Assembly: GCA_000272025.2 (NCBI GenBank)
Contig: AKCV02000016.1
Coordinates: 1 to 64,000 of the forward strand
DNA from: Imbroritus primus
GTDB taxonomy: Bacteria; Pseudomonadota; Gammaproteobacteria; Burkholderiales; Burkholderiaceae
Length of the DNA stretch: 64,000 nt
Direction of reading: 5' to 3'
The position numbers and the translations under genes were made by a program. Numbering within the stretch: the stretch's first letter is position 1; the number at the start of each line of letters is the position of its first letter. The notes under the pieces are model-generated. The model had not been told where the DNA came from. It was given only the letters and a program-made list of their open reading frames with translations, and did not search any database. Shown here piece after piece: positions 37,527-45,194 of the stretch.

Positions 37527-39029
37527 TTACTCTTCCTGGAAAGCCTCTTCGCGCTTCTTCTTGATCGATGGCAGGGTCACCACCGCAACCAGGACGGCCG
37601 CGGCGATCAGCAGGCCCAGCGAAAGCGGACGGGTCACGAACACCGAGAACTCACCGCGCGACAGCAGCAGGGCGCGCCGGAAGTTTTCTTCCATCATCGG
37701 TCCGAGCACGAAGCCCAGCAGCAATGGAGCAGGTTCCATGCGCAGCTTGTAGAACAGGTAGCCGAGCAGGCCGAAACCGGCAGCCATGAAGACGCTGAAG
37801 GTCGAGTTGTTCACCGAGTACACGCCGATCGCACAGAACACCAGGATGGCGGGATACAGCAGGCGATACGGCACGGTCAGCAGCTTCACCCAGATGCCGA
37901 TCAGCGGCAGGTTCAGGATGATGAGCATCAGGTTACCAATCCACATCGAGGCGATCAGGCCCCAGAACAGCGTCGGGTTGCTGGTCATGACCTGCGGACC
38001 CGGCTGGATATTGTGGATGGTCATCGCACCGACCATCAGCGCCATCACGGCGTTCGGCGGAATACCGAGCGTTAGCAGCGGGATGAACGAGGTCTGGGCC
38101 GCAGCATTGTTGGCCGCTTCCGGACCGGCTACGCCTTCAATGGCGCCCTTGCCGAACTCATGAACGTACTTGGACGTCTTCTTTTCCAGTGCGTAGGCTG
38201 CAAACGAAGCCAGCGCCGCGCCGCCGCCCGGCAGGATACCGAGGGCCGAACCCAGCGCCGTACCACGCAGGATGGCGGGCGTCATGCGCTTGAAGTCTTC
38301 CTTCTTCGGCATGAGGCTGGTCACCGCATTGGTGAAGGTCTCGCGCTTTTCCTTCTGCTCGAGGTTGGCCACGATTTCCGCAAAGCCGAACACACCCATG
38401 GCCAGTGCCACGAAGTCCAGGCCGTCGGTCAGCTCAGCCACGTCGAACGAGAAGCGCGCCGCACCCGAGTTCACATCGGTACCGACCATGCCCAGCAGCA
38501 GACCGAACACGATCATGCCGATTGCCTTGACCAGCGAACCGGAGGCCAGCACCACGGCGCCGATCAGGCCCAGCACCATCAGCGAGAAGTACTCGGCGGG
38601 GCCAAACTTGAAGGCCACTTCCGCCAGCGGGGCAGCAAAGGCGGCCAGGATCAGCGTGGCCACGCAGCCGGCGAAGAACGAACCGATACCGGCGGTGGCC
38701 AGCGCCACGCCAGCGCGACCGCGCCGTGCCATCTGGTAGCCGTCGATCACTGTCACCACCGACGACGATTCACCCGGCAGGTTCACCAGAATAGCCGTGG
38801 TCGAACCGCCGTACTGGGCGCCGTAGTAAATACCGGCCAGCATGATCAGTGCCGATTCCGGCGGCAGCGCATAGGTGGCCGGCAGCAGCATGGCAATGGT
38901 CGCCACCGGACCCAGGCCCGGCAGCACGCCGATCAGGGTGCCCAGCAGACAGCCCATGAAGGCGTACAGGAGGTTGGTATACGTAAACGCCGCACCGAAC
39001 CCCAACATCAGGTTATTCATCAATTCCAT
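37527..39029 (-). CDS. tctA: Tripartite tricarboxylate transporter, large membrane subunit
   Basis: TctA (500 residues) is the large permease of a solute-binding-protein-dependent secondary transporter. About 11-12 transmembrane helices are visible. It has the repeated family signatures GVLPGLGPVATIAMLLP near residue 35, YYGAQYGGSTTAILVNLPGE, and the second half GILPGGGAALASFAAYALEKK. It follows tctB by 10 nt. A Bug/TctC receptor is encoded 2.4 kb away at 41.4-42.4 kb. Confidence 0.95.
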   Translation of the reverse strand: MELMNNLMLGFGAAFTYTNLLYAFMGCLLGTLIGVLPGLGPVATIAMLLPATYALPPESALIMLAGIYYGAQYGGSTTAILVNLPGESSSVVTVIDGYQMARRGRAGVALATAGIGSFFAGCVATLILAAFAAPLAEVAFKFGPAEYFSLMVLGLIGAVVLASGSLVKAIGMIVFGLLLGMVGTDVNSGAARFSFDVAELTDGLDFVALAMGVFGFAEIVANLEQKEKRETFTNAVTSLMPKKEDFKRMTPAILRGTALGSALGILPGGGAALASFAAYALEKKTSKYVHEFGKGAIEGVAGPEAANNAAAQTSFIPLLTLGIPPNAVMALMVGAMTIHNIQPGPQVMTSNPTLFWGLIASMWIGNLMLIILNLPLIGIWVKLLTVPYRLLYPAILVFCAIGVYSVNNSTFSVFMAAGFGLLGYLFYKLRMEPAPLLLGFVLGPMMEENFRRALLLSRGEFSVFVTRPLSLGLLIAAAVLVAVVTLPSIKKKREEAFQEE

Positions 39030-39039
39030 GATTGGATCC

Positions 39040-39501
39040 TTAGTGGGCCATGAAGGCGGGCCAGAGCGGGAACTGCAGGTTCAGGCCGTAGACGAAGGCG
39101 CCGTAGCTGAGAGCGGTGAGCACCAGTGCATTGACAGCCGCCCACTTGAAGTCGAACTCGTGGCTGGCCATGCTGGAGACGATCACGAGAATCGGCAGGG
39201 AAATCAGCAGACCGAGCGGATACAGCAGCAGGCCGAACATCACCACCGAGCCGAGGATCCACAGCAGCGTCTTGACGTCCCAGCGATCGAGCTTGTCCGG
39301 TTCGGCCTTGGGTGACACGGAACCGGCGATCACCATCAATCCCAGCAAGGTCAGGATGATGCCGAGCCAGAAGGGAAAGTAACCCGGCCCCATCTTGGCC
39401 GCTGTCCCCATCGTGTAGCTTGTGGACACGTACGAGAAGCCTACGCCGACCACAGCGTAGAACAACCCGGACGCAAAGTCCTTATGGTTTCTTATTTCCA
39501 A
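39040..39501 (-). CDS. tctB: Tripartite tricarboxylate transporter, small membrane subunit
   Basis: TctB (153 residues) has four predicted transmembrane helices and starts MEIRNHKDFASGLFY, the usual family opening. The best start is TTG at 39501, because AAGGAG lies 7 nt upstream. An ATG at 39525 would lie upstream of that ribosome-binding site and has none of its own. It pairs with tctA in one transcript. Confidence 0.88.
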   Translation of the reverse strand: MEIRNHKDFASGLFYAVVGVGFSYVSTSYTMGTAAKMGPGYFPFWLGIILTLLGLMVIAGSVSPKAEPDKLDRWDVKTLLWILGSVVMFGLLLYPLGLLISLPILVIVSSMASHEFDFKWAAVNALVLTALSYGAFVYGLNLQFPLWPAFMAH

Positions 39502-39829
39502 CTCCACTCTCCTTTTGCGGTTCATTGCGCCAGAAAAATATTCAAGCTGGGCAAATTTAAGCCGCCTCCCTTTCAGTTCGCTTTCCAGAAAAATGCGCAC
39601 GGACGAAGGAGATTGAAAATGGACTCAAAACTATTGTGAAGCGTATCCCGGCGCTGTCACCGATTCGCCGCAACCCACAAAAAAATCATATAAATCAACG
39701 GTTAACTCTTAATAACAAACCATTTAAATTTTATATTTAAAATACCCCAAAATATCTTAACAATCCTATACAAAAAGTTGATTACGCACACATTACCAAA
39801 TGGAAAGATTGTTTTCGCCCTATCGGTGA
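39502..39829. other. AT-rich upstream region of tctBA
   Basis: About 330 nt without a gene. The block at 39676-39800 is the most AT-rich in the window (long A and T runs, TTTAAATTTTATATTTAAA), so tctBA promoter elements probably lie here and in the flank at 39525-39675. On the plus strand AAGGAG (39606-39611) precedes a frame of only six codons, ATG at 39619 to TGA at 39639, perhaps a gene remnant. Confidence 0.45.
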
Positions 39830-39830
39830 G

Positions 39831-39863
39831 AAAAAAAGCCGGACACGTTTCCGTGTCCGGCTT
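39831..39863 (-). terminator. Intrinsic terminator after the M81 peptidase gene
   Basis: On the minus strand AAGCCGGACACG / CGTGTCCGGCTT form a 12-bp stem with a 4-nt loop, then seven T residues. It begins 24 nt after the stop codon. Confidence 0.93.
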
Positions 39864-39886
39864 GCAATGCGTGCAGGTATCTAAAA

Positions 39887-41389
39887 TCAGTCCAGCGTCA
39901 TATCCGGCTCAAGAGGATAGATCGGGCGGCTCAGATGCCTGAACGGGAAATCCGCATAGTCCGAACTGCACACACCCGGCCCCGCCACCAGCACGATATG
40001 GCGGGCAATCGGTTCGAATCCGGCGCGAAAATGCTGGCGCGACTTGATCAGGATGTAACGTGTCCGGTCCAGATCGATGCCGGCGTGCGTAAACAGACCG
40101 GCATCGAATGGCTCCTGCGGCTTTTCGCAGACGAACACGCGCACGCCGCCGCCGATATCGAGTACCGCCGTGCGCCCGAGGCTCAGTTGCATGCCGGTGA
40201 ACATCGGACCGGTCACACGGTAGTTGCCATCGGTGATACGCCACACCCGGCCCGTCAGGGTCAGCGGCTGGCCCTTGAGGCCAAGCGCGGGCATGTCGGT
40301 CTTGCCGCCGACGGCGACCGTCACGTCGGCACCCTCGCCTGCCTCGACCAGCTGCGCCACCGCTTGCGGATCCCAGAATGGCCCGGCCACGACGTCTTCC
40401 AGCCCCTGCCGCAGCACTTCGGCCAACACGCTCATTTCATCCGTCGGACCGCCCGCACCGCAGTTATCGCCATGATCGACCAGCACGATGGGGCCGGCGT
40501 CGAGCGTCTTTGCGTGCGCAATCGAGGTCTCCATGGGTTCGAGCGGAAAGATGAAGTCCGCGCGGCGATCCCAGGCCATGCCGCACAGCTCGTCCAGCAA
40601 TGCTTCGCCCGCAGCACGATGCCGGGCATCCGCGACGATCACCACGGATAGTCCCACATGAGGAATGTCAGCTAGCGGGAAACCACCGAACACGGAGGCA
40701 TTCAGCACCTCGCCCTTGGCCTCGGCAGCCATGGCGCGGTCCATGATGTCTTTCATCGGTTGCTCGCGCGGCGTCTGGCGCAGCATGTGGGTCAGCATCG
40801 GCAGCCGGCGCCACAGCAGCACCGGCGCGACCTCGCCGCGCAGTGCCGCCATGAGCGTACGTGCGGCGCGGGCGCCGGTCTCGTACACATCGATGTGCGG
40901 ATAGGTGCAGTACCCGGCGATGGCGGTGGCATTCTCGATCAGCGTGGCGCTGAAGTTCGCATGAAAATCGAGCGCCACCGCAATGGGAACCGCTGGCGCC
41001 ACGGCGCGAATACGGCGCAGCAGTTCGCCTTCGGCATCGGGATAGCCATCGGCGACCATGGCACCATGCAGATCGAGCAGCACCGCATCGCAGCCGTCGC
41101 GCACGGCACTGACAATGGTGAGCGCCATATGCTCGAAGGCATCGCGCGTCACGACACCGCTGGGCACCGAGTTGGCCAGGAGCGGCATGACAAACTCATC
41201 GCCCTGCTCCCGCACCAGATCCATAAAGGCTGCGGCAGCGCTGTTGGTGTTTTCGGTGGCGCGGATGGCGGCCTCGCCATATACCGGACCATCGTTGCCA
41301 CCGGTGCCGCGACAGAATGACGACAGTGGCGTGGGCAGCGGCGAAAACGTATTGGTTTCATGCCGCATCAGGGCAATGACGAAACGCAT
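39887..41389 (-). CDS. M81-family metallopeptidase (MlrC-like)
   Basis: 500-residue protein of the MlrC/M81 family (microcystinase C relatives, putative zinc hydrolases). The N-terminus reads RFVIALMRHETNTFSP. Likely metal motifs are LLDLHGAMVADGYPDAEGELL, ALDFHANFS and LVDHGDNCGAGGPTDE. The C-terminal half ends with HIVLVAGPGVCSSDYADFPF, also family-typical. Members near Bug/Tct genes are thought to hydrolyse imported peptides or related amides, but the substrate is unknown. It is 22 nt downstream of the Bug receptor gene and probably in its operon. Confidence 0.88.
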   Translation of the reverse strand: MRFVIALMRHETNTFSPLPTPLSSFCRGTGGNDGPVYGEAAIRATENTNSAAAAFMDLVREQGDEFVMPLLANSVPSGVVTRDAFEHMALTIVSAVRDGCDAVLLDLHGAMVADGYPDAEGELLRRIRAVAPAVPIAVALDFHANFSATLIENATAIAGYCTYPHIDVYETGARAARTLMAALRGEVAPVLLWRRLPMLTHMLRQTPREQPMKDIMDRAMAAEAKGEVLNASVFGGFPLADIPHVGLSVVIVADARHRAAGEALLDELCGMAWDRRADFIFPLEPMETSIAHAKTLDAGPIVLVDHGDNCGAGGPTDEMSVLAEVLRQGLEDVVAGPFWDPQAVAQLVEAGEGADVTVAVGGKTDMPALGLKGQPLTLTGRVWRITDGNYRVTGPMFTGMQLSLGRTAVLDIGGGVRVFVCEKPQEPFDAGLFTHAGIDLDRTRYILIKSRQHFRAGFEPIARHIVLVAGPGVCSSDYADFPFRHLSRPIYPLEPDMTLD

Positions 41390-41411
41390 GATCGATCCTT
41401 GCTGCGACGGC

Positions 41412-42386
41412 TCAGTTGGCTTCGAGGTTTACAAACTTGGCGATGGCCCCGTAACGCGCGGTTTCCGCATGGAGGAACTTGCGGGCCTCCGCCGGCGGCG
41501 TCAGCAACGGCTCGTAGGCTAGCGACTCCAGACGTGCCGCGAAATCGGCTTCACCGACGCTCACCTTCACCTCCTGATAGAGACGGTCGACAATGGCCTG
41601 CGGGGTGCCGGTCTTAACCATCAGAGCCAGATTGGCTCGCACCATGAGCGCGTTCTTGTCGTTGGCCTTCTGGGTTTCCAGCTTGGGGAACTGCTTCACC
41701 GGCTCAACCTGCAGCGTCGCCAGCGGCTTGACCTTGCCGCTCGTCACATAGGCCACCGAGGAGCCGATCACGTCGACGTGCGCATCAGTTTGACCGCCGA
41801 TCAGGTCGGCCATGGCCGGCGGGGAGCCGCGATACGGCACGATCGCAAAATCAAGCTTGTTCTGCTGTTTCCAGTTGGCCAGGCCGAGGTGCGCGGCGCC
41901 ACCCACGGCATTGATGCTGATCGACACCTTGCCTGGGTTCTTCTGGATATAGGCCTTGAGTTCCGTCAGCGAGGTTTCCTTGCGATCCGCACGTGCCACG
42001 ATCCAGTGCGGCACCGTGTTGACGATGGTGACCGGCGTCAACTCGGTATCGGGGTTGTAGCGCAGGCCCTTCACCGTATGGGGATTGATATTCAGCGAGC
42101 CATCGCTCGTCAGCAGCAGCGTGTAGCCATCGGCATTGTCCTTGAGCACCGACATCACGCCAGGTACCGTCGCTCCGCCAGAAATGTTCTCGACCACGAT
42201 CGGTTGACCGAGACGCTTTTCCAGCTTCTGTGCCAGCGCGCGGCCGACGATGTCGTAGGAACCGCCTGCGGGAAACGGCACCACCAGGCGGATCGGCCGG
42301 TCCGGCCACGCGGCATGTGCCGCAGCCGCCGAACACAATGCCACGCCAACCACCAGCGACCGCATCAGCGTATGGATTTTGCTCAC
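41412..42386 (-). CDS. Bug/TctC-family periplasmic solute-binding receptor
   Basis: 324-residue receptor. A signal peptide of about 25 residues ends SAAAAHA and is followed by AWPDRPIRLVVPFPAGGSYDI, the Bug family signature at the start of the mature protein. YRGSPPAMADLIGGQ is the second conserved segment. The start is GTG at 42386, supported by AGGAG 7 nt upstream. Bug proteins bind carboxylates or amides and feed TctAB permeases. tctBA nearby may be its partner. Confidence 0.92.
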   Translation of the reverse strand: MSKIHTLMRSLVVGVALCSAAAAHAAWPDRPIRLVVPFPAGGSYDIVGRALAQKLEKRLGQPIVVENISGGATVPGVMSVLKDNADGYTLLLTSDGSLNINPHTVKGLRYNPDTELTPVTIVNTVPHWIVARADRKETSLTELKAYIQKNPGKVSISINAVGGAAHLGLANWKQQNKLDFAIVPYRGSPPAMADLIGGQTDAHVDVIGSSVAYVTSGKVKPLATLQVEPVKQFPKLETQKANDKNALMVRANLALMVKTGTPQAIVDRLYQEVKVSVGEADFAARLESLAYEPLLTPPAEARKFLHAETARYGAIAKFVNLEAN

Positions 42387-42575
42387 AACTTGTCTCCTGA
42401 CTAAAGCCCGTCCCACCCCGGCGCCCGCGAAAGAACACGCGGTATCCAGCCGGATGGACCGGATTCGATTGATGTGCGGGCCAGTATAGAAGCGCGCCAA
42501 ATAAACCAAAAGTGAATAAATTTCTTCTATCATTAAGTAAATGGTTAATATGTGAGATTTTCTGCAGCGCACCCC
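42387..42575. promoter_or_regulatory. Divergent promoter region between the Bug receptor and LysR genes
   Basis: An AT-rich stretch at 42496-42555 separates the two genes. On the minus strand TATACT (42483-42488) has no close -35 match, which fits activation by the adjacent LysR-type regulator. The block is rich in T-N11-A patterns, but no single operator can be chosen by eye. Confidence 0.4.
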
Positions 42576-43538
42576 ATGCATCCCGATCCGGCTCCCGCCC
42601 ATGCCTTGCTGACCCGCCTGAAACTGCGCCATCTGCGGTTGTTGCTGGCCCTGTCGCAACGCGGCAGCGCGGCGGCCGTGGCCACGCAGTTCCACGTGAG
42701 CCCGGCGGCCGTGTCCAAAGCGCTGGCGGAAATCGAAGACATCGCGGGGACCCCGCTGTTCGAACGCAATGCACGCGGCATGCGCCCGACCCCTGCAGGG
42801 AGCGAACTGATCGCAGGTGCCGGCGTGGTAATTGCGCAGATTGAACGCCTGGCCGAATCGCTGCAGGCAGTCCGCACCGGCACACAGGGCCAGCTCACGC
42901 TCGCGTTTCGCACCAATTCAGTCCAGCCATTTCTCGCCCAGGCCGTCGCGGCATTTCAGGAACAGTATCCCGGCGTGACCATCCATGTCGTCGAAGGCGG
43001 GATCGGCGACCTTATCCATCGATTGTCGGAGGGCGATCTCGATCTGCTGTTCGCCTATGAAGACCCGCGCCTGGAGCGCCGCGAACTCGATGCCACCCCC
43101 ATCGTGGCCGGCCAGGATGTGGTCGTGGTCGCCAGCCCGGCACACCCGCTGCGCCGCCGCAAGCGGCTGGCCGCCTCTGACCTGCTGGAACAGCGCTGGT
43201 GCATTCCCGCCGACGGCTCACGCATGCTGCATCATCTGCAGACAGCTTTTCGCAGCCTCGGGCAACCCGTGCCCAGTCGTGGCATCCACACCAGCGACGT
43301 TGCCATGACCGTGAACCTGCTGCAGCACGCCGGCTATCTCGCGGTCTATCCGCGACGCATCGCCAACCAACTGGCCGCCGCTGGCACGGCCTGCATCCTG
43401 CCGGTCCCACTGCCTTGCCGGGTGGAGCCGGTGGTCGCCGTGTGGAATCGCCTGCTGGTACCGCGCGCACCGGCCCAGGTATTCCGCGAATTCGTCGTGC
43501 GCCAGGCGGAAGAAAACGGCTTGCGCGCAAACGGCTGA
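42576..43538 (+). CDS. LysR-family transcriptional regulator
   Basis: 320-residue LTTR. The N-terminal winged helix reads LLLALSQRGSAAAVATQFHVSPAAVSKALAEIE, then LFERNARGMRPTPAGSELI. The C-terminal effector-binding domain includes GQLTLAFRTNSVQ and EGDLDLLFAYEDP. ATG 42576 is preferred; a GTG at 42552 would add eight residues. It is divergent from the Bug receptor, whose operon it probably controls in response to the transported compound. Confidence 0.92.
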   Translation: MHPDPAPAHALLTRLKLRHLRLLLALSQRGSAAAVATQFHVSPAAVSKALAEIEDIAGTPLFERNARGMRPTPAGSELIAGAGVVIAQIERLAESLQAVRTGTQGQLTLAFRTNSVQPFLAQAVAAFQEQYPGVTIHVVEGGIGDLIHRLSEGDLDLLFAYEDPRLERRELDATPIVAGQDVVVVASPAHPLRRRKRLAASDLLEQRWCIPADGSRMLHHLQTAFRSLGQPVPSRGIHTSDVAMTVNLLQHAGYLAVYPRRIANQLAAAGTACILPVPLPCRVEPVVAVWNRLLVPRAPAQVFREFVVRQAEENGLRANG

Positions 43539-43563
43539 ACCGCCGGCTGCGATACGGCGCACA

Positions 43564-43593
43564 TGAAAAAGCCCCGGCTATTGCCGGGGCCTG
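43564..43593 (-). terminator. Intrinsic terminator after nrdB
   Basis: On the minus strand GCCCCGGC / GCCGGGGC form an 8-bp stem with a short loop and five T residues, 40 nt beyond the nrdB stop. It lies in the convergent gap with the LysR gene. Confidence 0.88.
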
Positions 43594-43634
43594 GTCAGGC
43601 GCTGCCAACACAACGCCATGCCGGGAGTGCCGCT

Positions 43635-44867
43635 TTACTCCCAGCTCAGTGCGCCACCCGTCTGGTACTCGATGACACGCGTCTCGAAGAAGTTACGCTC
43701 CTTCTTCAGGTCGATCATCTCGCTCATCCACGGGAAGGGGTTTTCCTCGTTCGGGAACAGCGGATCAAGACCGATCTGCTGGCAACGGCGATTGCAGATG
43801 AAGCGCAGGTAGCTCTTGAACATCGGCGCGTTCAGGCCCAGCACGCCGCGCGGCATGGTGTCCTCGGCGTAGCGGTATTCGAGGTCCACGGCCTTCTTGA
43901 ACAACTCGCGGATCTCGTCCTTGAATTCCGGCGTCCACAGGTGCGGGTTTTCCGACTTGATGGTGTTGATCAGGTCGATACCGAAGTTGCAGTGCATGGA
44001 CTCGTCGCGCAGGATGTACTGGTACTGCTCGGCCGCACCCGTCATCTTGTTCTGGCGGCCCAGCGCCAGGATCTGCGTGAAGCCGACATAGAAGAACAGC
44101 CCCTCCATGATGCAGGCGAACACGATCAGCGACTTCAGCAACTGCTGGTCGGTCTCCGGCGTACCGGTCTTGAACGACGGATCGGTCAGCACGTCGATGA
44201 ACGGGATCAGGAACTCATCCTTGTCGCGGATCGACTGCACCTCATGGTAGGCATTGAAGATCTCGCCTTCTTCCAGGCCCAGCGACTCGACGATGTACTG
44301 GTAGGCGTGCGTGTGGATCGCCTCCTCGAATGCCTGGCGCAGCAGGAACTGGCGGCACTCCGGCGCGGTGATGTGACGGTAGGTGCCCAGCACGATATTG
44401 TTGGCGGCCAGCGAATCAGCCGTCACGAAGAAACCAAGGTTGCGCTTGATGATGCGGCGCTCGTCCTCGGTCAGACCGTTCGGATCCTTCCACAGCGCGA
44501 TATCGCGCGACATGTTGATTTCCTGCGGCATCCAGTGGTTGGCGCAGCCGGCCAGGTACTTTTCCCAGGCCCACTTGTACTTGAACGGCACCAGCTGGTT
44601 GACGTCGGTCTTGGCGTTGATGACGCGCTTGTCCGCCGCATTCACGCGGCGCGTGCTCTGCGCGCCGATCGCGTTGGCATGCGTCCCCAGAATGCCCTCG
44701 CCCGGCGCCACCGGCGCGGCTACCGGCGTGGCCGAAGGCGGCAAGGCACCGAGCTCGTCCGGCGTGCGGTAAGCCTGCACAGCCGGCTGCAGCGCAGGCT
44801 GTGCCTGCGGGGCGGATTGCGGGGTGCTCTGCGGTGCGCTTTGAACGTCGTCGTCCCAGCTCAGCAT
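43635..44867 (-). CDS. nrdB: Ribonucleoside-diphosphate reductase, beta subunit
   Basis: Class I R2 subunit (410 residues), which carries the metal-radical cofactor for dNTP synthesis. After a Pro/Gln/Ala-rich N-terminal extension of about 60 residues, the ferritin-like core has [41 protein letters not shown] and [13 protein letters not shown], which supply the carboxylate and His ligands. The C-terminal tail [11 protein letters not shown] is the NrdA-binding segment. It is separated from nrdA by a 327-nt spacer holding a repeat element. Confidence 0.96.
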   Translation of the reverse strand: MLSWDDDVQSAPQSTPQSAPQAQPALQPAVQAYRTPDELGALPPSATPVAAPVAPGEGILGTHANAIGAQSTRRVNAADKRVINAKTDVNQLVPFKYKWAWEKYLAGCANHWMPQEINMSRDIALWKDPNGLTEDERRIIKRNLGFFVTADSLAANNIVLGTYRHITAPECRQFLLRQAFEEAIHTHAYQYIVESLGLEEGEIFNAYHEVQSIRDKDEFLIPFIDVLTDPSFKTGTPETDQQLLKSLIVFACIMEGLFFYVGFTQILALGRQNKMTGAAEQYQYILRDESMHCNFGIDLINTIKSENPHLWTPEFKDEIRELFKKAVDLEYRYAEDTMPRGVLGLNAPMFKSYLRFICNRRCQQIGLDPLFPNEENPFPWMSEMIDLKKERNFFETRVIEYQTGGALSWE

Positions 44868-45194
44868 AGTCAGATTCTCCAATGTCACCCCTGTTGGACA
44901 GGGATCAGTATTCGTTGTTTCGACCGTCAACCCAGGCAAACGGTCGGTGTTTCAAGCCGCTCTGCGCCACCTCGCCGGCAGCCGCATCGGGCGGAAAAGG
45001 AGCGAAGCTGTTTGAGCCCCGAGCGCAGCGAGGGCGAGTTCTTCGCACCCCGCCCGATGCGGCTGCCGGCGAGGTCTCCCTTGAGGCCAAGCCTCAAGGG
45101 TGGCGCAGGCCGGACGCCTTTCTTTGGTTACTTTCTTTGGCAAGACAAAGAAAGTGACTTGCCGCCGGGCAACCCCCGGCCTGCAAGCCCCCAA
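44868..45194. other. nrdA-nrdB intergenic spacer
   Basis: 327-nt spacer without a gene. Most of it (44970-45186) is the compound palindromic repeat listed separately. The rest, 44868-44969, holds the nrdB ribosome-binding site (GGAGA) and nothing else recognisable. Confidence 0.8.
44970..45186. repeat. Compound palindromic intergenic repeat element
   Basis: Four inverted repeats follow one another. A 25-bp perfect pair lies at 44970-44994 and 45050-45074 (arms begin CCTCGCCGGCAGCC). CCCTTGAGG / CCTCAAGGG is at 45078-45100. ACTTTCTTTG / CAAAGAAAGT is at 45130-45155. A GCCGGG-type palindrome is at about 45161-45182. The text around the CTTTCTTTGGTTACTTTCTTTGG core is one I recall as a common dispersed intergenic repeat in Burkholderiales. 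Only one copy is seen in this window. Confidence 0.8.
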
